Positions 16,122 through 23,874 of a DNA stretch of 64,000 nt are shown one piece after another. The translations under genes and the position numbers were made by a program. How positions within the stretch are numbered: the stretch's first letter is position 1; each line of letters opens with the position of its first letter. The DNA lies in assembly GCF_000382145.1 (NCBI RefSeq), contig NZ_KB907627.1, forward strand, positions 47,963 through 111,962. The letters are read 5' to 3'. The notes beneath the pieces are model-generated. The model made no database searches, was not told the DNA's origin, and saw only the letters and a program-made list of their open reading frames with translations. Source of the DNA: Psychrobacter lutiphocae DSM 21542 (GTDB taxonomy: Bacteria; Pseudomonadota; Gammaproteobacteria; Pseudomonadales; Moraxellaceae).

Positions 16122-16586
16122 TTAACTACGCCAGCCCCTTTTATCTGCAAACACCCAAGTCACGACCCCGATAACCATAAAATATTCTGGATGGTCAACA
16201 ATAACATCACGATGTGTATCGCTATGGGCAATCAATCGAATGCCATCACCACTTACACAAAGCTCTTTGATTAAAGTCTCGTTAAAATAATCGACTGCCA
16301 CCAGTTGCCCAGATTTAGGCTCAATATGCCTATCGACTAATAAAAAGTCGCCATCATCAATACCCGCCTTAACCATTGACATACCTCCAGCTTGATATAA
16401 AAACGTCTCGCTTGGATGTTGCAAGCACAGCGTATTTAGATCTACCATCTCAATATCATCTGTTATTGGGCAGGGTATCCCTGCCGATAGCTTAGATAAA
16501 AACTGTGGTAGATTAGCATGAGTCTTGGCATCTAACACCCCAACCAGCTTTGCGTTACTTTCAATAACATCGTGCATTAGCTTCAT
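16122..16586 (-). CDS. UmuD-like S24 peptidase
   Basis: 154 aa from the ATG at 16586, which has AGGAGGA five bases upstream. The C-terminal domain is close to UmuD: S70 in AGGMSMVKAGIDDGD and K107 in TLIKELC form the Ser-Lys dyad, and A35-G36 in LSAGIPCP is the expected self-cleavage site. The first 34 residues are too short for a LexA HTH. No umuC partner is adjacent. It is transcribed against the late genes from its own promoter and is an accessory gene. It may answer DNA damage through RecA or affect host polymerase V, which is inference. Confidence 0.82.
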   Translation of the reverse strand: MKLMHDVIESNAKLVGVLDAKTHANLPQFLSKLSAGIPCPITDDIEMVDLNTLCLQHPSETFLYQAGGMSMVKAGIDDGDFLLVDRHIEPKSGQLVAVDYFNETLIKELCVSGDGIRLIAHSDTHRDVIVDHPEYFMVIGVVTWVFADKRGWRS

Positions 16587-16624
16587 AAATCCTCCTTTAA
16601 TCAAATGGATGTAAGATCATCTTC

Positions 16625-16676
16625 TACTTAGCCACAGCATCTTGCAAGTCAATAGCTAAATTACACGCCATGTAAT
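16625..16676 (-). promoter_or_regulatory. Promoter and operator of the UmuD-like gene
   Basis: On the minus strand, TTGACT (16652-16647) and TAAGTA (16630-16625) are spaced by 16 bp. Just upstream lies the perfect inverted repeat ATTACA-N5-TGTAAT (16660-16676). The binding protein is unknown. Confidence 0.5.
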
Positions 16677-16715
16677 GTCGTTTCTTTTTTTTAATAAAAA
16701 CAGCAATGACTATTT

Positions 16716-16737
16716 AATCCTTAAAACAGCATAAAAT
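16716..16737 (+). promoter_or_regulatory. Conserved 22-bp phage motif, copy 2 (before protease/capsid genes)
   Basis: AATCCTTAAAACAGCATAAA plus AT, two mismatches to the copy at 30751. It lies 213 bp before the protease gene, matching the place of the late promoter for gene I in Mu. Confidence 0.65.
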
Positions 16738-16821
16738 CACCACAGTAATACAACCTCTACTATGTGTCATAAATGAGATTAACTCTACTTACTACCTAAC
16801 TTACGCATAACGATACAGTGT

Positions 16822-16892
16822 AACAACTGCGAATTATTTTTAAATCGTCAAAAGATAGAGCATTGCCAATCTAAAAATAATCAGCAGTTGTT
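16822..16892. repeat. Large imperfect inverted repeat in the protease leader
   Basis: Arms of 21 bp (16822-16842 and 16872-16892; AACAACTGC and TTATTTTTA conserved, 19 of 21 matching) around a 29-bp centre. They lie between the conserved motif and the protease start, in the 16605-16950 gap that otherwise holds only the regulatory sites listed. Confidence 0.7.
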
Positions 16893-16950
16893 TTAAAGAT
16901 TAAAAACTATCTATCTGCGTAACGTCAGTTACTACTTATGGCACTTATCC

Positions 16951-18102
16951 ATGAAACGCATTCATATCTTTAAGACAGGCACACATACTGACAGCCACGG
17001 GCAAACGGTGAACTTTAGTGAGTCTGACTTGGCTGCTGCCGTAACAGCTTACAATCCCGATATCCATCAAGCCCCTATCGTAGTTGGACACCCAAAGACG
17101 GATGCCCCTGCTTTTGGCTGGGTGCAATCCTTATCTAGTGAGGGCGGTAATTTGTACGCCACTCCTGAACAAGTCAACACTGAATTTAGCGAACAAGTGA
17201 AAGCTGGCAGCTACAAAAAAGTATCTGCTAGCTTTTATCCTCCCAATAGCCCAGCAAATCCAGTCAAAGGCGTGTATTACTTGCGTCATGTTGGGTTTTT
17301 GGGCGCCAAGCCACCTGCGATTAAAGGCTTACAACCTGTGGAATTTAGCGAAAGCGGTGATGAAGTCACCTTAACGTTAGATTTTAAAGAAAATCCATCC
17401 CCAACCCTTCCTTTGGAAAAGGAAGGGAACAAAAACTTATTTGAGCAGATGGTCAGTAGTATAAGAACACTTCTTTTTGGTGAGTCTGCAACTGCTACTG
17501 TGACTAGTGCTCAAACTGATATTCAAAATAAACCAGAACAAAAGGATGATGATATGACGACTCCAGCACCTGCTGCACCAGCAACTCCACCAGTACCCCC
17601 TGTGACTCCTGCACCACACGCTACACCTGATACTACTGAAAAAGATGCCGAAATTGCACGTTTAAAAGCTGAGCTTGATGCCAAAAAACAAGCGGAAGCG
17701 AAAGCAAAAGCCGATGCTTTGACTAAAGAGAATGCCGATTTTGCTGAAAGCTTGGTCAATGACGGCAAGATTGCCCCTGCTGATAAAGCCCTTGTTACTG
17801 CCATTTTAGATGGTCTTGATGCAGCTGATACAGCTAAGCCGATTGAGTTTGGTGAAGGTGATGACAAACAGCCATTAAAGCAAGTGGTAAAAGACAAGCT
17901 TGCAAGTGCCAATGCAGACAGCTTTGCGTATCTGTTTAGTGAGGCGGCTGGTAAGCCTGCTGAGAGTAGTACAACTAATTTTGAAGCACCGACGGGTACG
18001 ACGATTGATGCAGATCGGTTGGCTCTACATAACCAAGCCTTGGCTTATAGCGAGGCACATAAGGTTGACTACGCTACGGCTGTGGTCGCTATTGGGGGTT
18101 AA
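16951..18102 (+). CDS. Prohead protease/scaffold (Mu I/Z-like)
   Basis: 383 aa. The N-terminal domain (about 1-145) is the Mu gpI-type maturation protease (PIVVGHPKTDAPAFGWVQSL, KKVSASFYPPNS, YYLRHVGFLGAKPPAIKGLQ). The C-terminal half is the scaffold, with a Pro-rich linker (202-222) and coiled coil (EKDAEIARLKAELDAKKQAE). An in-frame ATG at 17554, seven bases after AAAGGA, would give a separate 182-aa scaffold as Mu gene Z does. Residues about 148-160 (NPSPTLPLEKEGN) come from an inserted repeat in the linker. Confidence 0.88.
   Translation: MKRIHIFKTGTHTDSHGQTVNFSESDLAAAVTAYNPDIHQAPIVVGHPKTDAPAFGWVQSLSSEGGNLYATPEQVNTEFSEQVKAGSYKKVSASFYPPNSPANPVKGVYYLRHVGFLGAKPPAIKGLQPVEFSESGDEVTLTLDFKENPSPTLPLEKEGNKNLFEQMVSSIRTLLFGESATATVTSAQTDIQNKPEQKDDDMTTPAPAAPATPPVPPVTPAPHATPDTTEKDAEIARLKAELDAKKQAEAKAKADALTKENADFAESLVNDGKIAPADKALVTAILDGLDAADTAKPIEFGEGDDKQPLKQVVKDKLASANADSFAYLFSEAAGKPAESSTTNFEAPTGTTIDADRLALHNQALAYSEAHKVDYATAVVAIGG
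17389..17430. repeat. Family B short repeat inside the protease gene
   Basis: AAAATCCATCCCCAACCCTT then CCTTTGGAAAAGGAAGGG. It is inserted in frame between protease and scaffold parts, giving ENPSPTLPLEKEGN, almost the same peptide as in the portal. Confidence 0.87.
17554..18102 (+). CDS. Internal-start scaffold protein (Mu Z-like), in frame within the protease gene
   Basis: The ATG at 17554 is codon 202 of the long frame and is preceded by AAAGGA at a spacing of seven. The product begins MTTPAPAAPATPPVPP and holds only the Pro-rich and coiled-coil scaffold part. Mu and other phages make their scaffold from an internal start in the protease gene. Use of this start here is inferred from the ribosome-binding site. 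Confidence 0.55.
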   Translation: MTTPAPAAPATPPVPPVTPAPHATPDTTEKDAEIARLKAELDAKKQAEAKAKADALTKENADFAESLVNDGKIAPADKALVTAILDGLDAADTAKPIEFGEGDDKQPLKQVVKDKLASANADSFAYLFSEAAGKPAESSTTNFEAPTGTTIDADRLALHNQALAYSEAHKVDYATAVVAIGG

Positions 18103-18108
18103 TAAAAG

Positions 18109-18429
18109 ATGCAAAAAGTTATAGTGCTTGCTGCTGCCTTAATGGCTTGTATGACTGTCACCACAGCCGTCAATGCTAGCGTAGGAAAGATTAGTGTTTT
18201 TACAGAGCATCAAGCCATCCATATGACACGCCATCGAGTGTATAACCCTTATGCTCCCACTGGTGACTGGCCGTATATAGGGCGTTTGGGAGTTGAGTAC
18301 AATCGCAATAACTTTAGTTACAGCTTGGGCTATATCCATCGCTCAAACATCGACATTGACGGCGACGAGTATAACTACGATGGCATTAGTCTAGGTATCA
18401 AATACACGCACTGCTTAGTGGGATGCTAA
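18109..18429 (+). CDS. Small secreted protein, accessory gene
   Basis: 106 aa with a clear signal peptide (MQKVIVLAAALMACMTVTTA, cleavage probably after VNA near 23). The mature part is rich in aromatic residues with alternating beta-like pattern (LGVEYNRNNFSYSLGYIHRS, YDGISLGIKYTHC) and could be a small periplasmic or outer-membrane-associated protein. It lies between protease/scaffold and head decoration genes, where no structural gene is expected, and is likely a moron expressed by the lysogen. No family recognised; a role in the host envelope is inference. Confidence 0.65.
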   Translation: MQKVIVLAAALMACMTVTTAVNASVGKISVFTEHQAIHMTRHRVYNPYAPTGDWPYIGRLGVEYNRNNFSYSLGYIHRSNIDIDGDEYNYDGISLGIKYTHCLVGC

Positions 18430-18479
18430 AACATAAGCAACGGCAATTTTTTTTAAACAATGAATAATAGGTTAAGACT

Positions 18480-18854
18480 ATGCAAAACATCGATAAAAGC
18501 GTACAGCATCGCAGCGTACTGGCACTGCCCGTCACCGTACAACAAGACACGCCCAAAGGCACATGGGTCACCGCCACAGGTACAAAGCTAACAGCTAATA
18601 GCTTGCCACTTGGTATTACTCAATATGATGCGGCAACTGGCGAAACAGTAGCTGTTACCGTCATCGGTACGGCAAGTATGAATCTGGATGGTATTGCCGA
18701 ATCACAAGTAATGGCAGGTGATGCAATCACCTTTGATGCAGGCTCTGTGGCAGTAAAACCTGCTGCTGAAGCTGCAAGTATACTCATGGACGTGCGAGGT
18801 GTGGTGCTGTATGACGCTGCTGCCACGGGACATGCTGAGGTGTTGCTGCGTTAA
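18480..18854 (+). CDS. Head decoration/capsid cement protein (DUF2190-like)
   Basis: 124 aa, Gly/Ala/Thr/Val rich, all-beta pattern (LPVTVQQDTPKGTWVTATGT, MAGDAITFDAGSVAVKPAAE, HAEVLLR). DUF2190-type proteins decorate the capsid and are encoded between scaffold and capsid genes, as here. The C-terminus matches the usual short ending. A degenerate family B repeat begins at the stop codon. Confidence 0.72.
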   Translation: MQNIDKSVQHRSVLALPVTVQQDTPKGTWVTATGTKLTANSLPLGITQYDAATGETVAVTVIGTASMNLDGIAESQVMAGDAITFDAGSVAVKPAAEAASILMDVRGVVLYDAAATGHAEVLLR

Positions 18855-18891
18855 AAATCCATCCCAGCCCTGATTTAACAAAGGGCGGAGA
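18854..18891. repeat. Family B repeat, degenerate copy
   Basis: AAAATCCATCCCAGCCCTGA then TTTAACAAAGGGCGGAG. It starts at the last base of the decoration gene and separates it from the capsid gene. Confidence 0.7.
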
Positions 18892-18935
18892 CAACATCTG
18901 CAAACCAAAATTATTAAACGAAAAGGACAAAGCCA

Positions 18936-19859
18936 ATGGCTAAAGTAACCGTAGATCCCATTTTGACCAAAGTCGTACAAGGCTATGTTGTACCCAATAC
19001 TGTGGGTCATGTGCTCTTCCCACGTGTGGGTGTGCAAAAATCTGGTGGTAAGGTCATCATGTTTACTGACCGAGACTTTAAGATCTATAACACGGCTCGT
19101 GCACCAGGCTCAAATACCAAACGCATCGATGTCGGCTATGAAGGCGCTGATTATGCGTTAGAGAATCATAGCTTGGAGGGTAAGCTACCACGTGAACATC
19201 TGCGTGATGCTAATGCAACCGCACCAACCATTAAGCTTGAACAGCGTGCGGTGCGTAAGCCGTGGAATGCGATGGGACTTGGTCTAGAGGTGCAACAAGC
19301 GAAACTGGCTCGTGACCCTGATCAGTATGCAGACAGCAACAAAAAAGCCTTATCTGGTACGAGTATGTGGACTGACCCTGATAGTGATCCTGTACAAGAT
19401 ATTGATGATGCTAAAGAGGTTATCCGCTCTCAATGTGGTGTTGAGCCAAACCGTTTGGTATTAAGCCCAAGTGGTTTTAAAGCGTTAAAGAACAACCCTA
19501 AAGTTCGTGCAGCGATGAAAATCACAGCCGATGGTAAAGCCATCTCACCTGAGATGCTTGCTGAACTACTTGATCTAGATGAAGTGGTTGTCGGTAAGGC
19601 GCTTTATTACGATGAGCAAGCAGATGAAACCAAAGATGTGTGGGGTAATGATGCCATCTTGGCGTATACCCCAACATCTGGAGAGCTAGATCGTGAAGAG
19701 CCTGCATTTGGTTATACCTACGAGATGGAAGGCCATCCGTATGTGGAAGCTAAGTACTATGATGAGAATGCAAAATGCTGGTTTTACCCAGTGACGCATG
19801 AGCGTAAGCCTGTGATTGCAGGTATCTCGGCTGGATTCCTGTTTAAAAACGTCGCTTAA
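18936..19859 (+). CDS. Major capsid protein
   Basis: 307 aa, the usual size for the HK97-fold capsid of B3/Mu-like phages. Indicators are an N-terminal segment (VVPNTVGHVLFPRVGVQKSG), DADYALENHSLE-like and RKPWNAMGLGLEVQQAKLAR sequence in the spine helix region, and CGVEPNRLVLSPSGFKALKN in the A-domain, similar to the coat E family. It sits directly after the decoration gene and is followed by gpJ-type head-tail genes. The assignment is based on order and these motifs. Confidence 0.82.
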   Translation: MAKVTVDPILTKVVQGYVVPNTVGHVLFPRVGVQKSGGKVIMFTDRDFKIYNTARAPGSNTKRIDVGYEGADYALENHSLEGKLPREHLRDANATAPTIKLEQRAVRKPWNAMGLGLEVQQAKLARDPDQYADSNKKALSGTSMWTDPDSDPVQDIDDAKEVIRSQCGVEPNRLVLSPSGFKALKNNPKVRAAMKITADGKAISPEMLAELLDLDEVVVGKALYYDEQADETKDVWGNDAILAYTPTSGELDREEPAFGYTYEMEGHPYVEAKYYDENAKCWFYPVTHERKPVIAGISAGFLFKNVA

Positions 19860-19938
19860 AGCATAGCTAACCGATGTTTTTGTCAGCTGGACAATGTGCT
19901 GGCTGACATACTCTCACATATTTTTAAGGATTATCTAA

Positions 19939-20505
19939 ATGCAACAGACAAAACTAACAATGGCAATCGTGGCCGCCTTATACACCATCCGTCATAACGG
20001 TATTGACTATGAAGCAGGTGATTTGTTCGAAGTGCCAAAGACTCAAGCGGTGTTTTTGCGCATGGCTAAGTGCGTGCGTGAACCGACTGCGTCAGAAATT
20101 GAAGATTGGCAAGCGCAAAAGCAAGCAGAGCAACAAGCTGCGACTTTATATATTAATGAAGAAGAGCTGCCTACACCCCAGCATGCAGTTGCAACGGATA
20201 GCACAGAGACGGCAGATGCAGTCACAGATGATAATCAGACCGCTACTGATATGGCAGCGGACGTGGTGGTGGATGATGCCTATGCTGACACAGATCATGC
20301 TGATGTCGTAATTGGCGAAGCCGTCTCCTTGCCTGAATCTGATGTAGCTGAAGAAGAAATCAGTAAAAGCACAAACCCATACGATGGCTGGCTTAAAAAA
20401 GATCTAAACGCCGAGCTTGATAAGCGTGGCATTGATCATGATGACAAAGCTCGGAATGATGAGCTTGAGCAATTGCTAATTGATGACGACGCCAAACAGG
20501 CTTAA
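19939..20505 (+). CDS. HeH/LEM-domain phage protein
   Basis: 188 aa. The N-terminus (YTIRHNGIDYEAGDLFEVPK) resembles short phage proteins that bind near the capsid. The middle is acidic and low-complexity. The C-terminus (PYDGWLKKDLNAELDKRGID then ARNDELEQLLIDDD) is a HeH/LEM-like helix-extension-helix motif, as in packaging-related or lambda FI-like proteins. Its last codons AAA CAG GCT TAA begin a 13-bp tandem array. Role in head completion is inference. Confidence 0.65.
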   Translation: MQQTKLTMAIVAALYTIRHNGIDYEAGDLFEVPKTQAVFLRMAKCVREPTASEIEDWQAQKQAEQQAATLYINEEELPTPQHAVATDSTETADAVTDDNQTATDMAADVVVDDAYADTDHADVVIGEAVSLPESDVAEEEISKSTNPYDGWLKKDLNAELDKRGIDHDDKARNDELEQLLIDDDAKQA

Positions 20506-20586
20506 ATAACAGGCTTAAATAACAGGCTTAAATAACAGGCTTAAATAACAGGCTTAAATAACAGGCTTAAATAACAGGCTTAAATA
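20496..20586 (+). repeat. Seven 13-bp tandem units starting in a stop codon region
   Basis: Exactly seven copies of ACAGGCTTAAATA. The first contains the last codons and stop of the HeH gene. Because 13 is not a multiple of 3, copies put TAA in every frame. Confidence 0.95.
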
Positions 20587-20610
20587 ATAAAGGGGGGCGA
20601 CGGGCGACTT

Positions 20611-21069
20611 ATGAGTTATATCACCAGTGACGACCAAAAAACACTCGTACCTGCTCATGTCATCCGTGAGCTAACCGATGACGATGCTGAGGGTATTGCC
20701 AATCTAGCCATCGTAGATGAGGTTATCAAAGAAGCTTGTGAAGAGGTCGATGGCTACTTACGGGGTCGTTATAGCTTGCCCTTTGCTAAAACCCCAACTT
20801 TGGTAAAAAGTGCAGCCAAACAAATTGCACGCTATATGTTGTATGAGCGTCGCCCTGAAGGCTTTGAGTTACCTCCTGCGGTGGTTGATGGGCGTAAGAT
20901 CGCTATTAAAAACCTTGAGAAAATACGAGATGGTCTGATTAGCTTGGGCGTCAGTGAGGGTGAGCTACAAGGTCGCATACTTGATGATGATGGTGAATTC
21001 CACGTCAGTGTGCGCCCAAGCCAAGATAGGATGAGTAACTTTGGGCGAGATGTATTAGATAGGTATTAG
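20611..21069 (+). CDS. DUF1320 protein (Mu gpJ-like head-tail joining)
   Basis: 152 aa. The pattern MSYITSDDQKTLVPAHVIRE, then VIKEACEEVDGYLRGRYSLP and LVKSAAKQIARYMLYERRPE is the DUF1320 signature, equivalent to Mu gp36/J at the head-tail interface. It is followed four bases later by the gp37-like gene, the standard order. Confidence 0.85.
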   Translation: MSYITSDDQKTLVPAHVIRELTDDDAEGIANLAIVDEVIKEACEEVDGYLRGRYSLPFAKTPTLVKSAAKQIARYMLYERRPEGFELPPAVVDGRKIAIKNLEKIRDGLISLGVSEGELQGRILDDDGEFHVSVRPSQDRMSNFGRDVLDRY

Positions 21070-21073
21070 ACCA

Positions 21074-21541
21074 ATGGTAATGAGTCACTCAAGCATACCG
21101 CCTCATAGCTTAACTTGTGATGTGAGCCAGTCGATAGTTGAGCAATTACAAGACATCGTTGATACCACTTTAGCGGTTGAGTTTTATCCAGAAAAGCCAG
21201 CGACTTATCGACTCAATCATGCCAATGGTGCACTGCTGGTTAATTATGCTCGCTCAAATTACCCCAAGCACAATGAAACAGGCGCTGTTATACGTCCTCG
21301 CACGATGATACTTACCGTCACTATCGTAAGCCGTGGACTATATGACAGATATGGTGCTGTGCCACTGGTGGATTGGGTGCTGGCAATGCTATCAGGCTTC
21401 ACACCTGAACATGCGGATAAACCACTAGCACCGATTAAGGATTACTTTGTGCAACATCAATCAGGTTTGTGGTTTTATGGTGTGGACTTTGAGACTGAGG
21501 TGGTGCATGTGCAGAGCTTGGGTGTGCCTCAGGGTTTTTAG
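21074..21541 (+). CDS. Gp37/DUF1834-like tail completion protein
   Basis: 155 aa. It has a central region (YRLNHANGALLVNYARSNYP, RTMILTVTIVSRGLYDRYGA) and a C-terminal FYGVDFETEVVHVQSLGVPQ, as in Mu gp37-type proteins that connect head and tail. The 3' end is duplicated 138 bp downstream with a different last few codons (SLAMREF), a recombination relic. Coding is otherwise complete. Confidence 0.8.
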   Translation: MVMSHSSIPPHSLTCDVSQSIVEQLQDIVDTTLAVEFYPEKPATYRLNHANGALLVNYARSNYPKHNETGAVIRPRTMILTVTIVSRGLYDRYGAVPLVDWVLAMLSGFTPEHADKPLAPIKDYFVQHQSGLWFYGVDFETEVVHVQSLGVPQGF

Positions 21542-21659
21542 AAATTCCCCTTTAAGGGAATTTCTCTTGCGAGCCTAAAATTGCAGTGCAATTTTTTAAC
21601 GGCTCTCAGGTTTTATGGCGTGGACTTTGAGACTGAGGTGGTGCATGTGCAGAGCTTGG
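21541..21659 (+). repeat. Hairpins plus duplicated 3' end of the gp37-like gene
   Basis: A hairpin GAAATTCCC/GGGAATTTC (21541-21563) and a second AAATTGC/GCAATTT are followed by a 51-bp copy (21609-21659) of 21471-21521 with one mismatch. Read in frame the copy continues to SLAMREF and stop, an alternative C-terminus. Confidence 0.85.
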
Positions 21660-21691
21660 CGATGAGAGAGTTTTAATTAAAAGGATAAATG

Positions 21692-22588
21692 ATGGCGGAG
21701 TATGAATATAACGGCTGTGTGACAGGCTTTAGTGAGTCGGATACGGTGAGTGTGTGGCAGCCTGAACAGGTGCCTTATACGGTAGAGCGTGACGATAATG
21801 AGTATAGTCAACGACTGGTTGATGTGTTGCTGCTTGAGACAAAGCTACCTTCTGACCAAGGACTAGCCAAAGACTACTCAGGCACTGGTTGGTATAAAGC
21901 TACTGATACTGGGATTGTTTATAACAAGGGCGTACCAGAAGGCGAGACTCATGTGTTTGAGGGCGACCCTGTTGAGTATGTTAGTGTTTATTCCAAAGAA
22001 GACGCTAAAGCAAATGCGGAAAGAGCGGCGACATCTAATATACGAAATATGAGCGGTATGTTTTACAAAGAAAGTGACTTTAATGAAGATATTGCGCACT
22101 GGGATGTATCCAATGTCACTGATATGTCAAAAATGTTTAACTCAGCTACCTTCTTTAACCAGGATATAGGTAATTGGGATGTATCAAAAGTTACCAGCAT
22201 GTGGTTAATGTTTTATGGAGCCACTGCTTTTAATCAGGATATAGGTAGTTGGGATGTATCAAACACCTCTAATATGGGGACCATGTTTTATGAAGCCGCT
22301 GCTTTTAACCAAGATATAGGTAATTGGGACGTATCAAAAGTGACTAACATGGATTCAATGTTTAGTAGGGCCACTGCTTTTAATCAAGATATTGGCAGTT
22401 GGAATACAAGTTCTGTCATTAATATGAACCATATGCTTTACAAAGCTAGTTCGTTCAACCAAGATTTGTCGAAGTGGTGTGTATCTAAGATACCATCAAA
22501 ACCTAAAGGTTTCGACAATCAAGCGGGAGCATGGACCAAACCACGTCCTGTATGGGGCACATGCCCAAGAGGTGAAGACCGTATTTGA
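21692..22588 (+). CDS. BspA-type (DUF285) repeat protein
   Basis: About 298 aa. Residues about 110-260 contain five to six units of roughly 25 residues built on [18 protein letters not shown], the DUF285/BspA-like surface repeat seen in bacterial lectins and adhesins. The N-terminal 100 residues are unrelated to the repeats. AAGGA lies six bases before the second of two overlapping ATGs. No tail function is expected at this place between gp37 and sheath, so it is an accessory gene; it could be a virion surface or lysogen-expressed adhesin. Confidence 0.82.
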   Translation: MAEYEYNGCVTGFSESDTVSVWQPEQVPYTVERDDNEYSQRLVDVLLLETKLPSDQGLAKDYSGTGWYKATDTGIVYNKGVPEGETHVFEGDPVEYVSVYSKEDAKANAERAATSNIRNMSGMFYKESDFNEDIAHWDVSNVTDMSKMFNSATFFNQDIGNWDVSKVTSMWLMFYGATAFNQDIGSWDVSNTSNMGTMFYEAAAFNQDIGNWDVSKVTNMDSMFSRATAFNQDIGSWNTSSVINMNHMLYKASSFNQDLSKWCVSKIPSKPKGFDNQAGAWTKPRPVWGTCPRGEDRI

Positions 22589-22661
22589 TTAATTATCAAC
22601 AAAGCTTATTACTAGCTATAACCTAAATCATTGCTCAACATATTAATAAAAGGACATACTC

Positions 22662-23873
22662 ATGACCCAATTTTTACACGGTATCGAAACCGTCGATGTC
22701 TCCAAAGGCACTACCCAAGTACGTGAAGTACGCTCAGGTATCATCGGCCTCGTCGGCACAGCACCCAAAGGCGAAGTGAACACACTCACCATCTGTATCT
22801 CATCTACTGACGATGCCCAGTTTGGCGAGATTACTAGTAATCATACTATACCTCAAGCTCTGAAAAGCCTACGTGAGCAAGGTGCTGGCATGGTGATGGT
22901 GGTCAATGTGGGCAGTGATACAGATAGTATTGATGTCGCTGATATCATAGGTACCACTCTCAACACAGGTGAGCGTACTGGCATCCAACTGCTTGCTGAT
23001 GGCTACGGCACTTATGGCTATGATGCCAGAATACTTATCGCACCAGGCTTTAGTAGTGTGCCTAGCGTGGCTGGTGCACTTGAGGTCATGGCACACAAAG
23101 TTAACGCTATGGCATATATCGACTTGCCACTGGGACTCAAACCGACTGAAGCAGTCGCTAGCCGTGGCGGCGTAGCGCCACTTGGCTTGGATATCTACCA
23201 GACTCAATCTAGCCGTGTGCGCCTGTGCTATCCGCACCGCAAAGTATTTGACCCTGTGACCAATGAGACTAAGCTTGAGCCTGCCTCTATCGCTTATGCT
23301 GGTGTACGTGCTCGTGTGGATAGAGAAAGTGGCTACTGGACGAGCTCATCTAACAAAGAAGTACGGGGCACACTTGGGCTTGAGCGTGTCATCTCTGCTC
23401 GATTGGATGACCCTGATACCGAAACTAACCTATTAAATGAAGCGGGTTTTTCGACTCTATTTAAGTCCTTCGGCACAGGATTCTTGACTTGGGGTAACCG
23501 CTCAGCCTCATATCCTGTCATTAATGATTTTGATAGCTTTGAGCAAGTACAGCGTACCAAAGACATGGTGGAAGCATCTATTCATCAATCTAGTTTGCCC
23601 TTTGTCGATAGTGACATCCGTCAGCCACAGATTGAGACCATTACCGAATTTGTTAACAGCTACTTACGCACGTTGCAAATGCGTGGTGCTATCGTCGGCG
23701 GTGAAGCGTACTTTGACCCTTCACGCAATCCTGCCTCTGAGCTTAGCCAAGGACATATCGTGATTGGCTATAAGTTTACCCCTATCTTCCCAATGGAGCG
23801 TATCACTTACGAGCGTGAAGTGACGGGTGAATATTTATTAAACCTAAAATCTGTCAACATGGGAGGCATCTGA
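22662..23873 (+). CDS. Tail sheath protein
   Basis: 403 aa. It forms the contractile sheath. The N-terminus (FLHGIETVDVSKGTTQVREV, SGIIGLVGTAP) and C-terminal region (GGEAYFDPSRNPASELSQGH, GYKFTPIFPMERITYEREVT) are typical of P2 FI/Mu L-type sheaths. It shows this is a myovirus-type prophage. The tube gene starts one base after its stop. Confidence 0.92.
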   Translation: MTQFLHGIETVDVSKGTTQVREVRSGIIGLVGTAPKGEVNTLTICISSTDDAQFGEITSNHTIPQALKSLREQGAGMVMVVNVGSDTDSIDVADIIGTTLNTGERTGIQLLADGYGTYGYDARILIAPGFSSVPSVAGALEVMAHKVNAMAYIDLPLGLKPTEAVASRGGVAPLGLDIYQTQSSRVRLCYPHRKVFDPVTNETKLEPASIAYAGVRARVDRESGYWTSSSNKEVRGTLGLERVISARLDDPDTETNLLNEAGFSTLFKSFGTGFLTWGNRSASYPVINDFDSFEQVQRTKDMVEASIHQSSLPFVDSDIRQPQIETITEFVNSYLRTLQMRGAIVGGEAYFDPSRNPASELSQGHIVIGYKFTPIFPMERITYEREVTGEYLLNLKSVNMGGI

Positions 23874-23874
23874 T

